Source: Euonymus europaeus
Lineage: Eukaryota; Streptophyta; Magnoliopsida; Celastrales; Celastraceae
Length of the DNA stretch: 64,000 bases
Reading direction: 5' to 3'
Assembly (NCBI GenBank): GCA_963580455.1
Contig: OY756970.1
Span: forward strand, 16,244,001-16,308,000
Shown: positions 46,931-59,500 of the stretch, one piece after another
How positions within the stretch are numbered: position 1 is the first letter of the stretch
Layout of the letters: the number at the start of each line of letters is the position of its first letter
The notes under the pieces: model-generated
The model's database searches: none
Seen by the model: the letters and a program-made list of their open reading frames with translations, nothing else
What the model was told of the DNA's origin: nothing
Program-made: the position numbers and the translations under genes

Positions 46931-48420
46931 TTGCAGATCGTGGGTGATGATGTTGATGATGTGGATTATGCATTCGTGGAGGCCTATCTCAATCAGATTT
47001 AATTGCTGGTCAAATCTCCCGGGTGAAGCGAATTGGGTCTGCTAGTAATCCACTTGACAACTTTAAGGGAGTCTGATTCCACTATGATGTTGACAGACAA
47101 CATACCATGAAAAATAGAGATCTAGAGGGCCTTGGTTATAGTAGTAATCTCAACAGAGCTTGCATCAATATTACCAACAGAGCTAGAGAAGAGGCATAGA
47201 AAATTCCCATGGTGATCCCGCAGTACTCCCCCATAACCTGCTTCGCTTCCTCTACAAGAGCCATCAGTATTCCATTTAAAACTTCCTTTAGGAGGGGCCA
47301 GCCAAACAGCAGGAGGCCAGGTGGTTTGTAAATAATGGAATTAATCTTGAGCCCATAGCAAGAATCCATCAGTTGAGGCAAATATGAGAGACCAAATCTT
47401 CTTTTGCAGTTTACCATGAGCAAAAGAATTCCATTCACTGAAGAAGGAAGAGATGGAACTAGGAAGGCAAACTTGAACACCCCACCAGTTTAAGATCTTA
47501 TACCAAATCTCAGCAACTCCCTTGCAAAGCAACAAAAGATGGTTTATTGATTCAGGAAATAAATTACAAAAAGGGGCAGTGAGCATTGGCAGCATTGATT
47601 ATCCCAACACGTTCATAACTCATCCCTTGTGTTTATGCTACGTTTAGGACCAACCAAAGGAAAACTTCTACCTTTGGAGGATACCAGCCCGTCCAGACTC
47701 TTGAAGTGCAGAGATCAAGCAAGGTGGCCTCACTATTACTAAATGATAAAACAGCAAGGGACTGACAGTGTAAACGCCATCAACATTAAACTTCCCTATC
47801 ATTGTCCATGCTCACGTCAATTCTTGTTGTTCTACCAATAAAGTCGATTATAGTAACCTGATGGAGAAGAATTTCACCTTACAGGCTTATGAGAACACGT
47901 ACACACAAGCTTTCAACCCCATTTCATGGGGCAATGTTGATTCCCGATCTAGCACTTAGACGTGCCAAAAATAGTCGTCCAAATCAACATCGTTGACAAA
48001 TGAAATGATATATATGAGGGAAGGTCGATCAAGGTGGCCTCACTATTACTAAATGATAAAGCAGCAAGGGACTTCATAGTGTAAACGCCATCAACATTAA
48101 ACTTCCCCGTCATCGTCCATGCTCAAGTCAATTCTTGTTGTTCTACCAATGAAGTCGATTGTAGTAACTTGATAGAAGAGAATTTCACCTTATAGGCTTA
48201 TGAGAACACGTACACACAAGCTTTCAACCCCATTCCAAATGATGTAGAATGGCCTCCATACCATGGTGCAATGTTGATTCCCAATCCAGCACTTAGGCGT
48301 TCCAAAAATAGTCGGCCAAATCAACATCGTTGACAAATGAAATAGATATGAGGGAAGGTCGATCAAGGTATAAATACAGTGTATGATGTCAATGAGGACA
48401 CAACAAGAAACATCACTAGT
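46930..48420 (-). pseudogene. Degenerate LINE ORF2 C-terminal region (zinc-binding RT segment plus RNase H)
   Basis: On the minus strand, pieces of a plant LINE can be read across shifting frames. GKFNVDGVYTV (the GxFxVKSAY motif) is at about 48100. Then comes YPPKVEVFLWLVLN, then the zinc-binding segment CPFCNLFPESINHLLLLCKG near 47530. A type-III RNase H domain starts with KWNTDGSCRGSEAGYGGVLRDHHG at about 47190-47280 and continues with IVESDSLKVVKWI. Multiple frameshifts and stops make this a dead copy. The upstream part has been tandemly duplicated (listed separately). Confidence 0.75.
47711..48368. repeat. Tandem duplication of about 315-340 bp inside the LINE relic
   Basis: Two adjacent copies begin GATCAAG(CAAG)GTGGCCTCACTATT at about 47711 and 48028. 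They share most of their sequence, including ACTAAATGATAAA.CAGCAAGGGACT, GCCATCAACATTAAACTTCC, GAGAACACGTACACACAAGC and ATCAACATCGTTGACAAATG. The second copy holds about 30 extra bases (AAATGATGTAGAATGGCC...). The junction word GATCAAGGT also closes copy 2. Confidence 0.85.
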
Positions 48421-50240
48421 CAATAGGACAAAGTATAAGTTTTTTGATTCTCATTTGCTATTTTTCATATCTATAGATATTGTTACCGTATTAATATTTT
48501 TCTTGTAGGTTCAAGAGGGTGTGGTTGTAATACATGAAACACTACTTCCTAATCCAATTATTGAGAGTGCGGTTGTGGTCATTTTTCACATTATAAATTT
48601 TCTTTGGATATGTCTGACAACAACCGCGATTTTCTTCTAGTATTCGAAATTTTCTACCTAAATTTTTGTATTGTAATTGTACCGTTATTCTCTATTTCAA
48701 ATTTTATTTTATTCCTGTTATTTCTGAAGGAAGATTCTGATAAAATTCTCTAACACCAACTAATCCAATCCTGATATGATTCCTTAATTTGCGGGTTTGG
48801 ATACACTGTCAATAGACCAGTTATTCCATTCCATTCAGCAAATGTCAAATCTTGAAAGTAAAAGTGTTTAATTTAAAGGGAGAGCCAGACAATTACCTCT
48901 CCAGAATTGACATGCACAAACTTTCCATTACTTTTTCCTTCAACTACTGCAATTAATAGATGTGATTGATAATAAATATCCAATTCCTTTGCAATATAGA
49001 CAAGTTGATAGAGTTTTTGTATCAACTTATCAATTTGCTCTAATATCGGCTTTTATTGGATTAGGACTTAGTATTAGTCCGTACGTACTATGTATAGCCC
49101 CATGCATGTGTTGTCAATGGGAATGGAGCATGGACAAACACACATGTAATGTAAGAATCTCACATTTCATCGTATGGAAAATTCGAATCTCCTAATCAGA
49201 ATCATCGATCGTTCAATATTATTCTACAGCTCTACTTTTCTATTCGTTGATCTTCTCTAATCAGAATTCGTAATTCTTGTAAACAATATCCAACTTCTCT
49301 GGCTTATGGAAAAGCACACACGATAGCTGCTTATATATTTTTTGTTGATTTGGTGGAAAACTCTGTGTGTCCGGACACCGTCATAGGGTGCCGGATGGCA
49401 GCTGTCCGGACACATTCTTCAAAATAGCAGGTAGTGGCGCGCAGAAGTAATTCTAGGCTTGAGGTGTTCGGACGGTGCGTCGTTTCAAGCCTTTAAATCT
49501 TGCGTTGTCTTTGTCAGAGGAGTAAGTAGTTTGCCGAACCTCGTCAAATCTTGTGTCTTGCGTGACTGTCATTATTCTTTATTTTATTTTTATATTATTT
49601 ATTACATCCAATAGAGCCATACATTATTTCACAACACACATCTATGATACAGGGGCCAAACATAGTGCCATCCAATGTGGCCACCACAATGCACAAATAT
49701 TATGGTGTGACAGATATGGGCACGATAGGAGTCTGTAGTACGACTTTATGTTAAATTTACAAGCATTTAAAATTTTGATCGATACAATTAAAGGGTTGAA
49801 GATTACAACCCTACACTCTACATCCTGTAGCCACTACAGCCTCAGAATATTTGTGTTCTTGACGATTGGCTAGTCTCTGAAGTTGTTCTAAAGAGGATAT
49901 TTGTAATCCAGTTACTATTGATATATATTGGAAAATTTCCATGGACTAGCTAGGCCTAGTGATTTTTCTCTTTGCATTGAAGGGTTTTTCACAAAATTTT
50001 CATGGTTTCTTGGTTTGTGCTTGATTTGTTTTTCTATAATTCTATTGCTTTACAAAGTTTATTATTGCACGTTTAATTGCATCAAATAAGGTAAAAACAA
50101 TTTCCCCAGTGGTATATTCCCCCTAACATCTTTAGGAAGAAAAGAAACCTAGCGATACTTCCATTGGTATTTAGAGTTTTTTCACTAAAAACATATGTCT
50201 TTTTATTTATTGTTCGAGAAGAACAAAACAACAAAAAAGT
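48421..50240. other. Intergenic DNA with no supported gene
   Basis: Mostly AT-rich. At about 49369-49428 there is a short GC-rich island with the palindrome GTGTCCGGACAC and a second TGTCCGGACACA. The frame at 48962-49195 looks moderately membrane-like (DRVFVSTYQFALISAFIGLGL), but I could not assign it to a family. Confidence 0.35.
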
Positions 50241-50540
50241 TGTTGGCACCGGTGGTTGGCCAACTGAAATTGAATGTTGATGAGGTTTTGTTCAAAGAGT
50301 ATAATACGATTGGGTAGGGGCGGTGTTGAGGAATGCTAGGGAGATTAGATTGGTCCTGATCGAGAGTAGAACTAAAGGTGTGTCGAATTTTGTGTTGGAG
50401 ATGGATTCAACTACTGCAGTTATGAATTTAAAAATCAATAAGTATGACGAGTCGTCTATGAGTACACCTCATCTAAAAGACCAAATAGTTAATTCCCACA
50501 TAACACGTTGGAGGTGTTTATTAGGCAGCATGTGCGACGT
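50240..50540 (+). pseudogene. LINE-type RNase H domain fragment
   Basis: The plus strand reads KLNVDEVLFKEYN, then a stop, then GAVLRNAREIRLVLIE and FVLEMDSTTAVMNL. This is the pattern of the plant LINE RNase H domain (KxNxDGA..., GAVLRDxxG, ExDSxxA). It has an internal TAG and lacks the rest of the polyprotein, so it is a fragment in the opposite orientation to the relic at 46.9-48.4 kb. Confidence 0.6.
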
Positions 50541-52952
50541 GGGAAGAAGTTGATAGCTCACATTAGTTCGTTTAATTTGTCATGAAATTTATGTGGTTTA
50601 AGAGCTTAATTACATGACTATATATTTAGTGTAGATTCACTCTCTAGTGGAGAGAGAATTTATCTAGAGATTGTGACACTTTTTTTTATGAATTTATATT
50701 TTCTTAGAAGAAAAAAAAGGTCGTTAATTGTTGTGTGTGAAGGATGGACAAGCGCAAGCGCCCAGTCAACAAAAAAGGGTAGTGAAAGAAGAAACGGAAG
50801 GACATTTGTTGTGGAGAGGGTTACTTCTCCGTTTGATGGGTTAACTTGTTTGAAATCCAGCAAATTAAGCAAGGAAGAAAAAGAAAGAACCGTACTTTAT
50901 GCTATGAATGATGACAAAGACAAAGAGATAAGAGAATCGATGTTTGATAAGACGGGGAGAAAGCAAGCCTTTTGGAATCCTCGACTTGGTTAATGTATTG
51001 GGGGGTCTAAGATGATTTCTCCAACACTTCTTTTTGAATATCTTGTGATATATAATTAAGCACTGCTCATCCCCGGCCTTAATAATGTTTTTTTAATAAA
51101 AAAGTACCAAGTAGTATTTATACCACAAAATATATTGGAATATGTGTTTTATTAACGTGTATAAATATATTTATGGTGTCACTGAGCCGACAAAAATCAT
51201 TTGATACAATGGTATAAATTTATTGACTTTATTTTTGGTGTAATAGATGTCAAACTCAATATTTTAATATAATATATGAGTATGTTTATTGTGGGACCCA
51301 TTTATTGGGCAAACATGGGAGCATGAACTTTGTCACTCTTCCGCATGCTAGTTGATGTGTATATTTTTTATCACATCTAGTTGCATATTTTCTATCACAA
51401 TTATCCCATTTTTACTAAAAATTGAGTTGATATTACAAGTTTTATTGTGATTTTATTGTGGGGGAGTTGAAGTGAAGTCGTAGCTGAATTGAAGCACATT
51501 TGGAGAAGAATCGGGTCATTGTTCACACAAAACCATAATCGGAAATTCAATTTGTGCCCAATAGGAGATCGATCACCCGAGAAGGCAAACAACATCGGTG
51601 AGGCAATTTCGAGCACTCAATCCTTGCCGATATGCAATCAATCGATTGTGCGACTCAGACGAGAATTGTGATGATTTTGAAGGAAACCTATTTTGATTGG
51701 GTTTTTAATGATTTAAACGTCAACTAATTGATGGGAAGCCTTCAAGGATATTGTATTCACTACAAATGGGTCCTCAAACCAATTAGAAAGAGATGTTTAA
51801 TTTTGTGAAAAGTAGTCTCTTCTTATTTTCTGTTCTAATTCCATGGTTTTTTCTTCTCTTTTTTTGTGTGTTTATTCTTAATTATGGGTTGTAACTAAAC
51901 TCGTTGCTAGGGTTTGACGAAGCCAAGCATGAGGATTACAAGTTAATTCCACTATTACAAGTATTTGATTTGTTTCGATTCATAATTCTTGTTCCTAATT
52001 GTTGAGTTTCAAAGTATGTTATTTGCTTGATTGTTTGATCACCAATTTGATTGAATATATATTGATCATCTAGTCAAATCACGTTAAAAATATGTATTTA
52101 TGTCTTTTGATGAAACTAGAATTAAGGAAATTAATTTTCGGCTACTCTGATATGGATTCATGGGGTTAATTGGTTGCGATAGTTCTTATGTTATTAATGA
52201 GTTATTAATTCTGAATTAAAGACTACCACTGCTGTGTTGGGTATTCCCCTCCTTAGTATCAAAAAAAAGACTACCACTGCTGTTACTCTAATATATTACA
52301 CACATGACCCAACAAAATTCAACTATTGTGATTGCTATGTGAAAGTTTTCATTTCCGGATTAATTAAAAAAAACTTATTTTGAAATATTTTTAATGACTA
52401 GAATACGTAATAGACAGTATATATATAACCTTTCTCAATGTTGTTAATATAAACAAGTACCAAAGTGGTAGCACTAATGATAAAAGATTAAAGTAATGTA
52501 TTTCCAAAAATACCACCGCCGTCAACGCATCAGAGAGTGAGGGACAGAGACAAACCAAAAGAAAATTCCGTACAGAATGTGACAGTTTTAATAGGACCAT
52601 GAAGGCATCTCAGCCAATCCCAACTCGACAGCACAATCTCAGAAAACCACCCTGGTTTTCTCCCAAACCACGAAGTTTCATTTCCCCGAAAAAAAACCAG
52701 GTTTCCATATATTATATATCAGAATTGTGAGTATATATATGTGGCCATGCTAAACTGGGCATTTTAGAAAGAAAAGGAAAAGCGGAAAGAAAGAATGGCC
52801 TAAAACAGATGATCCCAATTTGAGCATTGTTTGGGTTATTTAGAGCAAATATATCTGAATTGAAGGTCTCTGGGTTTCTGTGTATTGTGTGTGTTGGGTT
52901 ATATACATACATACATATATATATATATATACACATTTAGAGAGAGAGAGAG
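50541..52952 (+). promoter_or_regulatory. Region upstream of AP1, including its promoter and leader
   Basis: I see no gene in this 2.4 kb. The proximal part has a TATA-rich stretch (TTATATACATACATACATATATATAT near 52899-52930). Directly before the start codon there is a GA run (AGAGAGAGAGAGAG at 52939-52952), common in MADS-gene leaders. No perfect CC(A/T)6GG box was seen. The frame at 50673-50993 has no recognisable domain. Confidence 0.4.
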
Positions 52953-55738
52953 ATGGGGAGGGGTAGGGTTCAGATGAAGAGGATAGAGAACAAGATCAAC
53001 AGGCAAGTGACCTTCTCCAAAAGAAGAGCTGGATTGCTTAAGAAGGCACATGAGATCTCTGTGCTGTGTGATGCTGAGGTTGCCTTGATTGTCTTCTCTC
53101 ACAAAGGGAAGCTCTTTGAGTACTCCACTGATTCCAGGTATTCTTTTCTTCAGACGTATATACCTAGCTTGGTCGCCTCTCTATGTTTTGTTTGTGTCTT
53201 GTTGGGTTTTTCTTTTTCTTTCTCAATTGACTACTACTTCTTGATCTGTGCTTGTACAAAGTTAGTTTGGGGTTTAATTAACATGGTTTTGGGTAACTAG
53301 TTTAGGTTGTTAATTGAGTTGCTTCATGTAAATTAATTAAATGGTAATTTGATTTATTTGTTTTGCTGATTATAACAAATATATAAGAACTTAATTACTT
53401 AATAGCTCTTGACCACACAGATCGAGTTTCATGTAATTTACAAGGACTCATGATCAGAATATATATCTAGCTAGCTATGTACGTACTACTGATCTGACTT
53501 AGTGGAATGGTCCATGGCCATATGTGGTGCAACTTCAATTCATAATTCATTACTAGTATATATATAACCTAATATGTGTATAGTTGTTGATTTTATTTAT
53601 TGATTGGATTGGAAGAAGCATGAATTATATGATGGGGTTTAACCTTGGAGGAGCTAGGCAACAAACTCAACCAAGATTTGTGTATGTGTGAGCTCTTCTT
53701 TTGATGGTTAGGAGAAGAAAATATATATAGAGACTAGAGAGTACAACTAATTACTACTAGAGAGGACACCCTGTAGAGTGTAGGGTGTAGAGTATAGAGT
53801 ATGGTCACCTCCATAATATTCTGTAGGTGTGTTGTGATCTTCATCAATCTGAGTACAACTTATAGAAGGAAAAGCTTCCTTTTTTAAATCTGCCTTACAA
53901 CTATGGATATATTTCTTCCTTGATTTTTTTTTTATTTAAAAACTGAAATCAAGGCAGATGAGAGGTTCCGTACTGCTCTTAGCTTGTATAGCCAAGAGTG
54001 ATGGCTGATCAATATTGAAGTTTCAAAAGATAACACATTGCCTTGCTGTACTTTTTTGTACAAAACCTTCTAAAGGTAAACAAATTTTCAAGTACAAGAC
54101 TCCTGCAGTGAATTGGGTCGAAAACAAATTTGATGCACGCAGACCTTTTTATAATCTTGTAAAAAATAAACAAATTCCGCACACAAACTAGACTTCTACG
54201 GTGAATAGGGTCGAGAACAAGTTTAATGACCTGACTTATAAGGTTGAGAGGATGTACAAAATCTTGTATGAAGTAATATTGGATACACATCTTTCAATAA
54301 GCTTATGATTGAAAGTTCTCTTTTACCGAGCTTTATCAATTTAGAAACCCTAATACATGTCAATTACTATTCAAATTCATCCAATTCACATGAATCCATG
54401 CTTTAATATTCACTACTCTTCTTTCTTGCGAGACAGCATGGAGAATATACTGGAGCGCTATGAGCGATATTCTTATGCAGAGAGGCAGCTGGTTGCAGCT
54501 GAACCTGATCATTCACAGGTTTTTTTTCTTTTTCTTTTCTTTTGATCCTCAAGTCACACTAGCTAGTTACATATTGGAAAGATAGTCTGACCATTATGTG
54601 AGTTGTATTGTACAGATTAATTGGTCAGTGGAGCACAACAGACTTAAGGCTAGGATTGAACTTCTACAGAAAAGCCATAGGTTCTGACATTTATATAATA
54701 TATATACATATACATACATACAAGTGCATGCATGTAGTTATGGACTCTTTCTTTAAATTTTGTAAGTAACTATATAATTCTTCAATGGGTACTCAGGAAT
54801 TACATGGGAGAAAATCTGGATGCGTTGAGTCTGAAAGAGCTCCAAAATTTAGAGCAACAGATTGACACTGCCCTTAAACAGATTCGATCAAGAAGGGTAT
54901 GTACTGGAACTACTATACAATTCGTACTTTCGGAAACTTTGTTGGTATAGCTGCACCTAATACTGGCTTTTCTTTTCCTTCTTTGCAGAACCAGCTCATG
55001 CATGAGTCAATCACTGACCTTCAAAGACAGGTATATATGTTTCTTAAAAACATGTTTTGAATGCTACATTTCTTTAGTTAGACATGATATACATACATAT
55101 ATGTATGTGTGTGTGTGTGTTAATCCTTTTTCAAGGGTGCTGTCTGTTAATTGTTACAAGTTCTGCAATTATAATAAGATTTTGTTTGTATATATGACAG
55201 GAGAAGGCTATTCAGGATCAAAACAACTTGCTAGCTAAACAGGTGGCCATATACATTTTTGTGTGTGTGTGAGTAGATGCCATAAATAATCACAAAGATA
55301 GGACTTGCAGTAGTAACTAAATCACTAATTGAATTTTCAATTGTTTGTAGCAATTGAATGTGTGTGTATATATGTGTGTATATAGATCAAGGAAAGGGAG
55401 AAGGCTGTAGAGGCACAACAGATACAGTGGGAGCAGCAAAACCATGGCCACAATGCATCTTCCTACCTTGTACCACAGCCACTATTTCCCTGTCTAAACA
55501 TGGGGTAGTTAAGAATTTCTTCTTGTGTATTGATTGACATCTTATTCCATTAATTTAATTAGTTACTGTTGAGAATTGAATGACTAATAATGATTGTGAT
55601 GGATGCAGTGGTTCATACCAGGAACAAGTGCCACAAGTGAGAAGAAATGAGCTTGACCTCACACTGGAACCCATCTACTCGTGCAACCTGGGCTGCTTTT
55701 CTGCTTCAGCTGCAGATGTATCTATGTCTAACTTATAA
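52953..55738 (+). CDS. AP1: APETALA1 orthologue, MADS-box transcription factor, eight exons
   Basis: A type II (MIKC) MADS factor specifying floral meristem, sepal and petal identity in core eudicots. Exons at 52953-53137, 54437-54518, 54616-54680, 54797-54896, 54989-55030, 55201-55242, 55386-55504 and 55609-55738 join to 254 aa. The MADS domain ([35 protein letters not shown]) spans residues 1-60. The I region reads [18 protein letters not shown]. The K box runs from about 88 to 170 ([39 protein letters not shown]). The C-terminus carries the euAP1 motif [13 protein letters not shown] followed by CNLGCF, which separates it from FUL-type genes. Unusually, the protein continues ten residues past the CFSA (CaaX-like) position. 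The first intron is 1.3 kb, typical of regulatory intron 1 in this clade. Confidence 0.95.
53138..54436 (+). promoter_or_regulatory. Large first intron of AP1
   Basis: A 1299-bp intron separates the MADS exon from the rest of the gene. In the AP1/FUL clade the first intron often carries cis-regulatory elements; here that role is inferred from family knowledge only. At 54060-54250 two similar segments occur (AAACAAATT..C, GACT.CT.C.GTGAAT.GGGTCGA.AACAA), a small direct duplication about 115 bp apart. Confidence 0.5.
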
Positions 55739-56507
55739 TCAGTTGGGATTAGGGCATAAACATAGTGAAAACAAGTGAGAGACTTTTGAGTTTGATGCCA
55801 TGTCCCATGATTCCATATTTGCTTAAACCATCTGGTATATATATATATATAGCATATATATATATGTATAATCTTGATGTTGCAAGAGATGAATTATTCT
55901 TGATATGTTATCTTGGATGATCTCACCTTATTAATTAATTGCTGGATATGAGGATTTTAAATTCCATTTAGATGCTAATACACTTTGAAATAACTAAATT
56001 GTTGTCCGTACTCTCGTGGTACACAACGTCATATGACTATCGTCGTCTGGAATTACTAATAATAATGTGATATTTATATGTCATGGATTAATTCATAGGA
56101 ATGATTTAAAATATAAATTATAAATTAACTATATATGTTCATCCCAATCACCCATCACGATTCATGAATTGTCATATTATATTAGTTATGTATACAGTAT
56201 ACCATATATATCTGCACCTGACCTTGAATAACAGGGCTACTGCAACGTAAGGAATACACGTCCTAGCTATAGGGTGGCGACCGACTTTACCCTAGTGGGT
56301 CTCTCCCTTATCACTAGGCTTCAAGCCTTCGACATTGGGCCGGTCGGCAACTTTACCCCTAGTAGGTCAAAATACAAAAGGGGATAAACAATTTTATAAG
56401 GATTGTAGAGCCCCGAATACCTACAACGTTCCACCTTCATTCTCCAAAAAGTCGCCACTCTGCAGCATAAGGAAAAACCATCTCCAAATCCCAGCTCAGC
56501 TTCACGA
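55739..56507 (+). other. Intergenic region between AP1 and NOP14
   Basis: Only 769 bp separate the AP1 stop codon from the NOP14 start, on the same strand. It must hold the AP1 3' UTR and the NOP14 promoter and leader. TA-rich repeats lie at 55836-55870. A more GC-rich stretch at 56220-56500 is probably the NOP14 leader. Confidence 0.5.
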
Positions 56508-59500
56508 ATGGGAAAAACCCCGAGCAAGAAGGGCAACAAGAAAAAGAGAAAGATGAAGACAGGTCCTGAAACTGTGGCTATGAAAGCCAAAACCCCGAAA
56601 CCGAATCCGTTCGAAACCATCTGGTCTCGCCGTAAATTTGACATTATTGGCAAGAAACGCAAGGGCGAGCCGAAACGCGTCGGCCTTGCCCGCTCCCTTG
56701 CCATTGAAAAGGTATTACTGATTCTAATTCGATTATACTTCTCTTACGCACTCTTATGTATATTGGGAAATTTCTGATTGGGGTCGTTGGTTTTGTTTGT
56801 GCAGAGGAAGAAGACACTGTTAAAGGAATATGAGCGGAGCGGCAAAGCATCGGTCTTCGTAGACAAGCGAATTGGAGAGCAGAATGAGGCTCTAGGCGAG
56901 TTTGATAAGGCCATTATAAGGTCGCAGCGTGAACGTCGGGTAATTTAGATTTGAGTTATGCATCTGCAGATTGTTTGTGCAGTGGATTGCTTTGGTTTAT
57001 TTTCTCTTTGCTACTGAAAATGTGCTTTTAGTTGACGGTGACTAACTATTTCATAGTTTTTTTTACTTTGCTCTCTTATATTTTTCATGTCAAAGTTGGT
57101 TGTTTATGGTTATGGTTCATGTTAATTAAGGTTCCTTTTAAGGTCTAGGTGGCCCCTCCATTATATTTCCTTTGAACTTTCGGGTGGTCATATGTATTTA
57201 AACATTGCTAAATTATATTATTCAGTTTCATTCTTCAACTGTATAATTTTTTTTTTATATATATTTTGAGGATTTATTGAGGTGAGTAAATAATGTAGCT
57301 ATCAAGATGTAATTACTGGTTTGGTATACTAGCAATGCATGTTCACAATCATCATCCCATGAATATGCTGTTCTTGTTTTTAGCACTTGATAGATCGAAA
57401 ACCATCAAATTAAGTCACCAATTTATTGGCTATTCTAGTTTAACCGTTTGAGGTTCATATGGTGAGCAAAATCTATTTCATGTTGGATTTGTATTATTCC
57501 TGTATGCTAAATGCGTGGAAGTCCAATTGTTTCTTTGTTTCTTCCTGCAAAAGTATAATCTATTAAATGATTTTTTTCTTCTTTTGTTGTAATTTGTAGT
57601 CAAAATTGAGCAAGAAGAGCAAGTATAATTTATCAGATGGAGAAGAGGATGATTTTGAATTTCCTGGCTTAGGTGCTCATTCAGAAAGGGATGATTTTGA
57701 TGCTGAATTGCTTTCTGATGATGATAATTATGATGGAGCAGAAGCAGCTGAAAGTAATAAAAAATTACCTTTATTTTTTTGTCAATGAGTTAAAAAATTT
57801 CATAATGCTGTTAGCAATCTCATTCAGAAAGTATGATTTTGACGATGAATTGCTTTCTGATGATGATAATTATGATGGTGCAGAAGCAACTGAAAGTAAT
57901 AAAAAAATTACGTTTATGTTTTTGTCAATGAGTTTCTGATTGATTCCGTGGATGGAAGACTTTTTGTTAACCAAGTATTTAGGTTGACTGCAAGCTCTGA
58001 CTTCTTTTCTCCCATAGTAAATCTTATCCTAAATATTTTAAGGATGAATGACATATTCTGAAAATACATTCTGTTAGCCTTTTTTTTACAGTATGGTTTG
58101 ATTCCTATGTTTTGATAACTTTCTGTATTCAGTGACATCTCTTATATTTGCAGAGAAGTCGACCATCTTGAAGCATAATGCTATACAGAATCCTGGGGAA
58201 AGAAACCTGATCGAAGGGGATGAAAATGTGAGATATTTTCATTTATGAAGTCATTATATGTTGCTTATTACTGAGTTATATGTAGCACAGAGCGAGCCCT
58301 GTTTGGAAGCCAGTTAGTGTTGATACTTGTGATTAAATTATACCGTTGACATGATTTATATTGCGCTTTCTTGCCACAGAAGCAAAAGAGCAGGAAGGAT
58401 GTCATGGAAGAGGTCATTTTGAAGAGCAAATTTTTCAAGGTGCTAACTGCTTAAGTACGGAAATTATATTGAATTCTTGATTCATTTGCTTTATTTAGTT
58501 ATATTTGTTTTCATTTCTTACCAGGCAGAAAAGGCCAAGTATAAGGAAGAAAATGAACAGTTGATGGAGGATTTAGATAAAAGCTTCACATCCTTGGTGC
58601 ATTCTCAGGCTCTACTGTCTTTGACTGAACCAGGGAAGATGAATGCCTTGAAGGCTCTTGTGAACAAGGGCATTCCAAATGAGCTTGCGAAGAAGGATGA
58701 ATTAAGTGCTCCTCAGAAAGTAGGAACTCAGGTATGTTTTGTGATGGACGTGGTATTGAGAAACTTGAAAGATGAACTGTAGGTTAAATGGTTAATAACT
58801 AAATTTGAACTTGAAGGTTTTAGTGCCGTCGCTATGTATATTTTGTTTCCTTTTTTGCTTATTGAATCACAGTCCTATGAAGAATTACGTACTTTTTATC
58901 TTAAAAGTTAAAGAACGTTTTATTATTCTTCTGGAAACTGTATTTCCAATTCTCCTATATGATAAGCTTGATCTTAGTAACTTACAACTTATCTGAGTGG
59001 TGTAATTCTTTCTTTCTACTCGTGTTCGATAGGAACAACCGGATTCTTATGATAAACTTGTCAAAGAAATGGTACTTGACATTCGTGCGCGCCCATCCGA
59101 CAGAACAAAGACTCCTGAAGAGATTGCCGAGGAGGAAAGAGAGCAATTAGAGAGACTTGAGGTATATTGAAGCCGTTCTAAATGTTACTTTAGGTCGAAT
59201 GTGCATGTGTAATTTCATGTATATGCTCCTTTGCATGCGAAAATAAATGAATGTACTCTGCCTAGTAAATTAAAATACCCACCACATAATCCTTTGCCAT
59301 TGGAACTCGGAAGCACCCTGGACCTCTTTGTGAAAATATGTTGGGAACCATTTTGGTTGACATTAGTTTCTTGCTATTTAGTGTCTTATAGCTGGATACC
59401 CACATTAGCAATGGGCATGCAAAGGCACTATCATGTTAAGGTTGTGAAATTTTTGCCATGTTTTTATCTAACGTATTGGTTATTGTAACCTTTATACCTC

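Noticed and set aside
48962..49195. 77-codon frame with a hydrophobic segment, considered as organelle-derived DNA
   Set aside because: I could not match it to any plastid or mitochondrial gene, and there is no splice or promoter support.
50673..50993. 106-codon Lys/Glu-rich frame upstream of AP1
   Set aside because: No recognisable domain, next to LINE debris, and no evidence of splicing or conservation.
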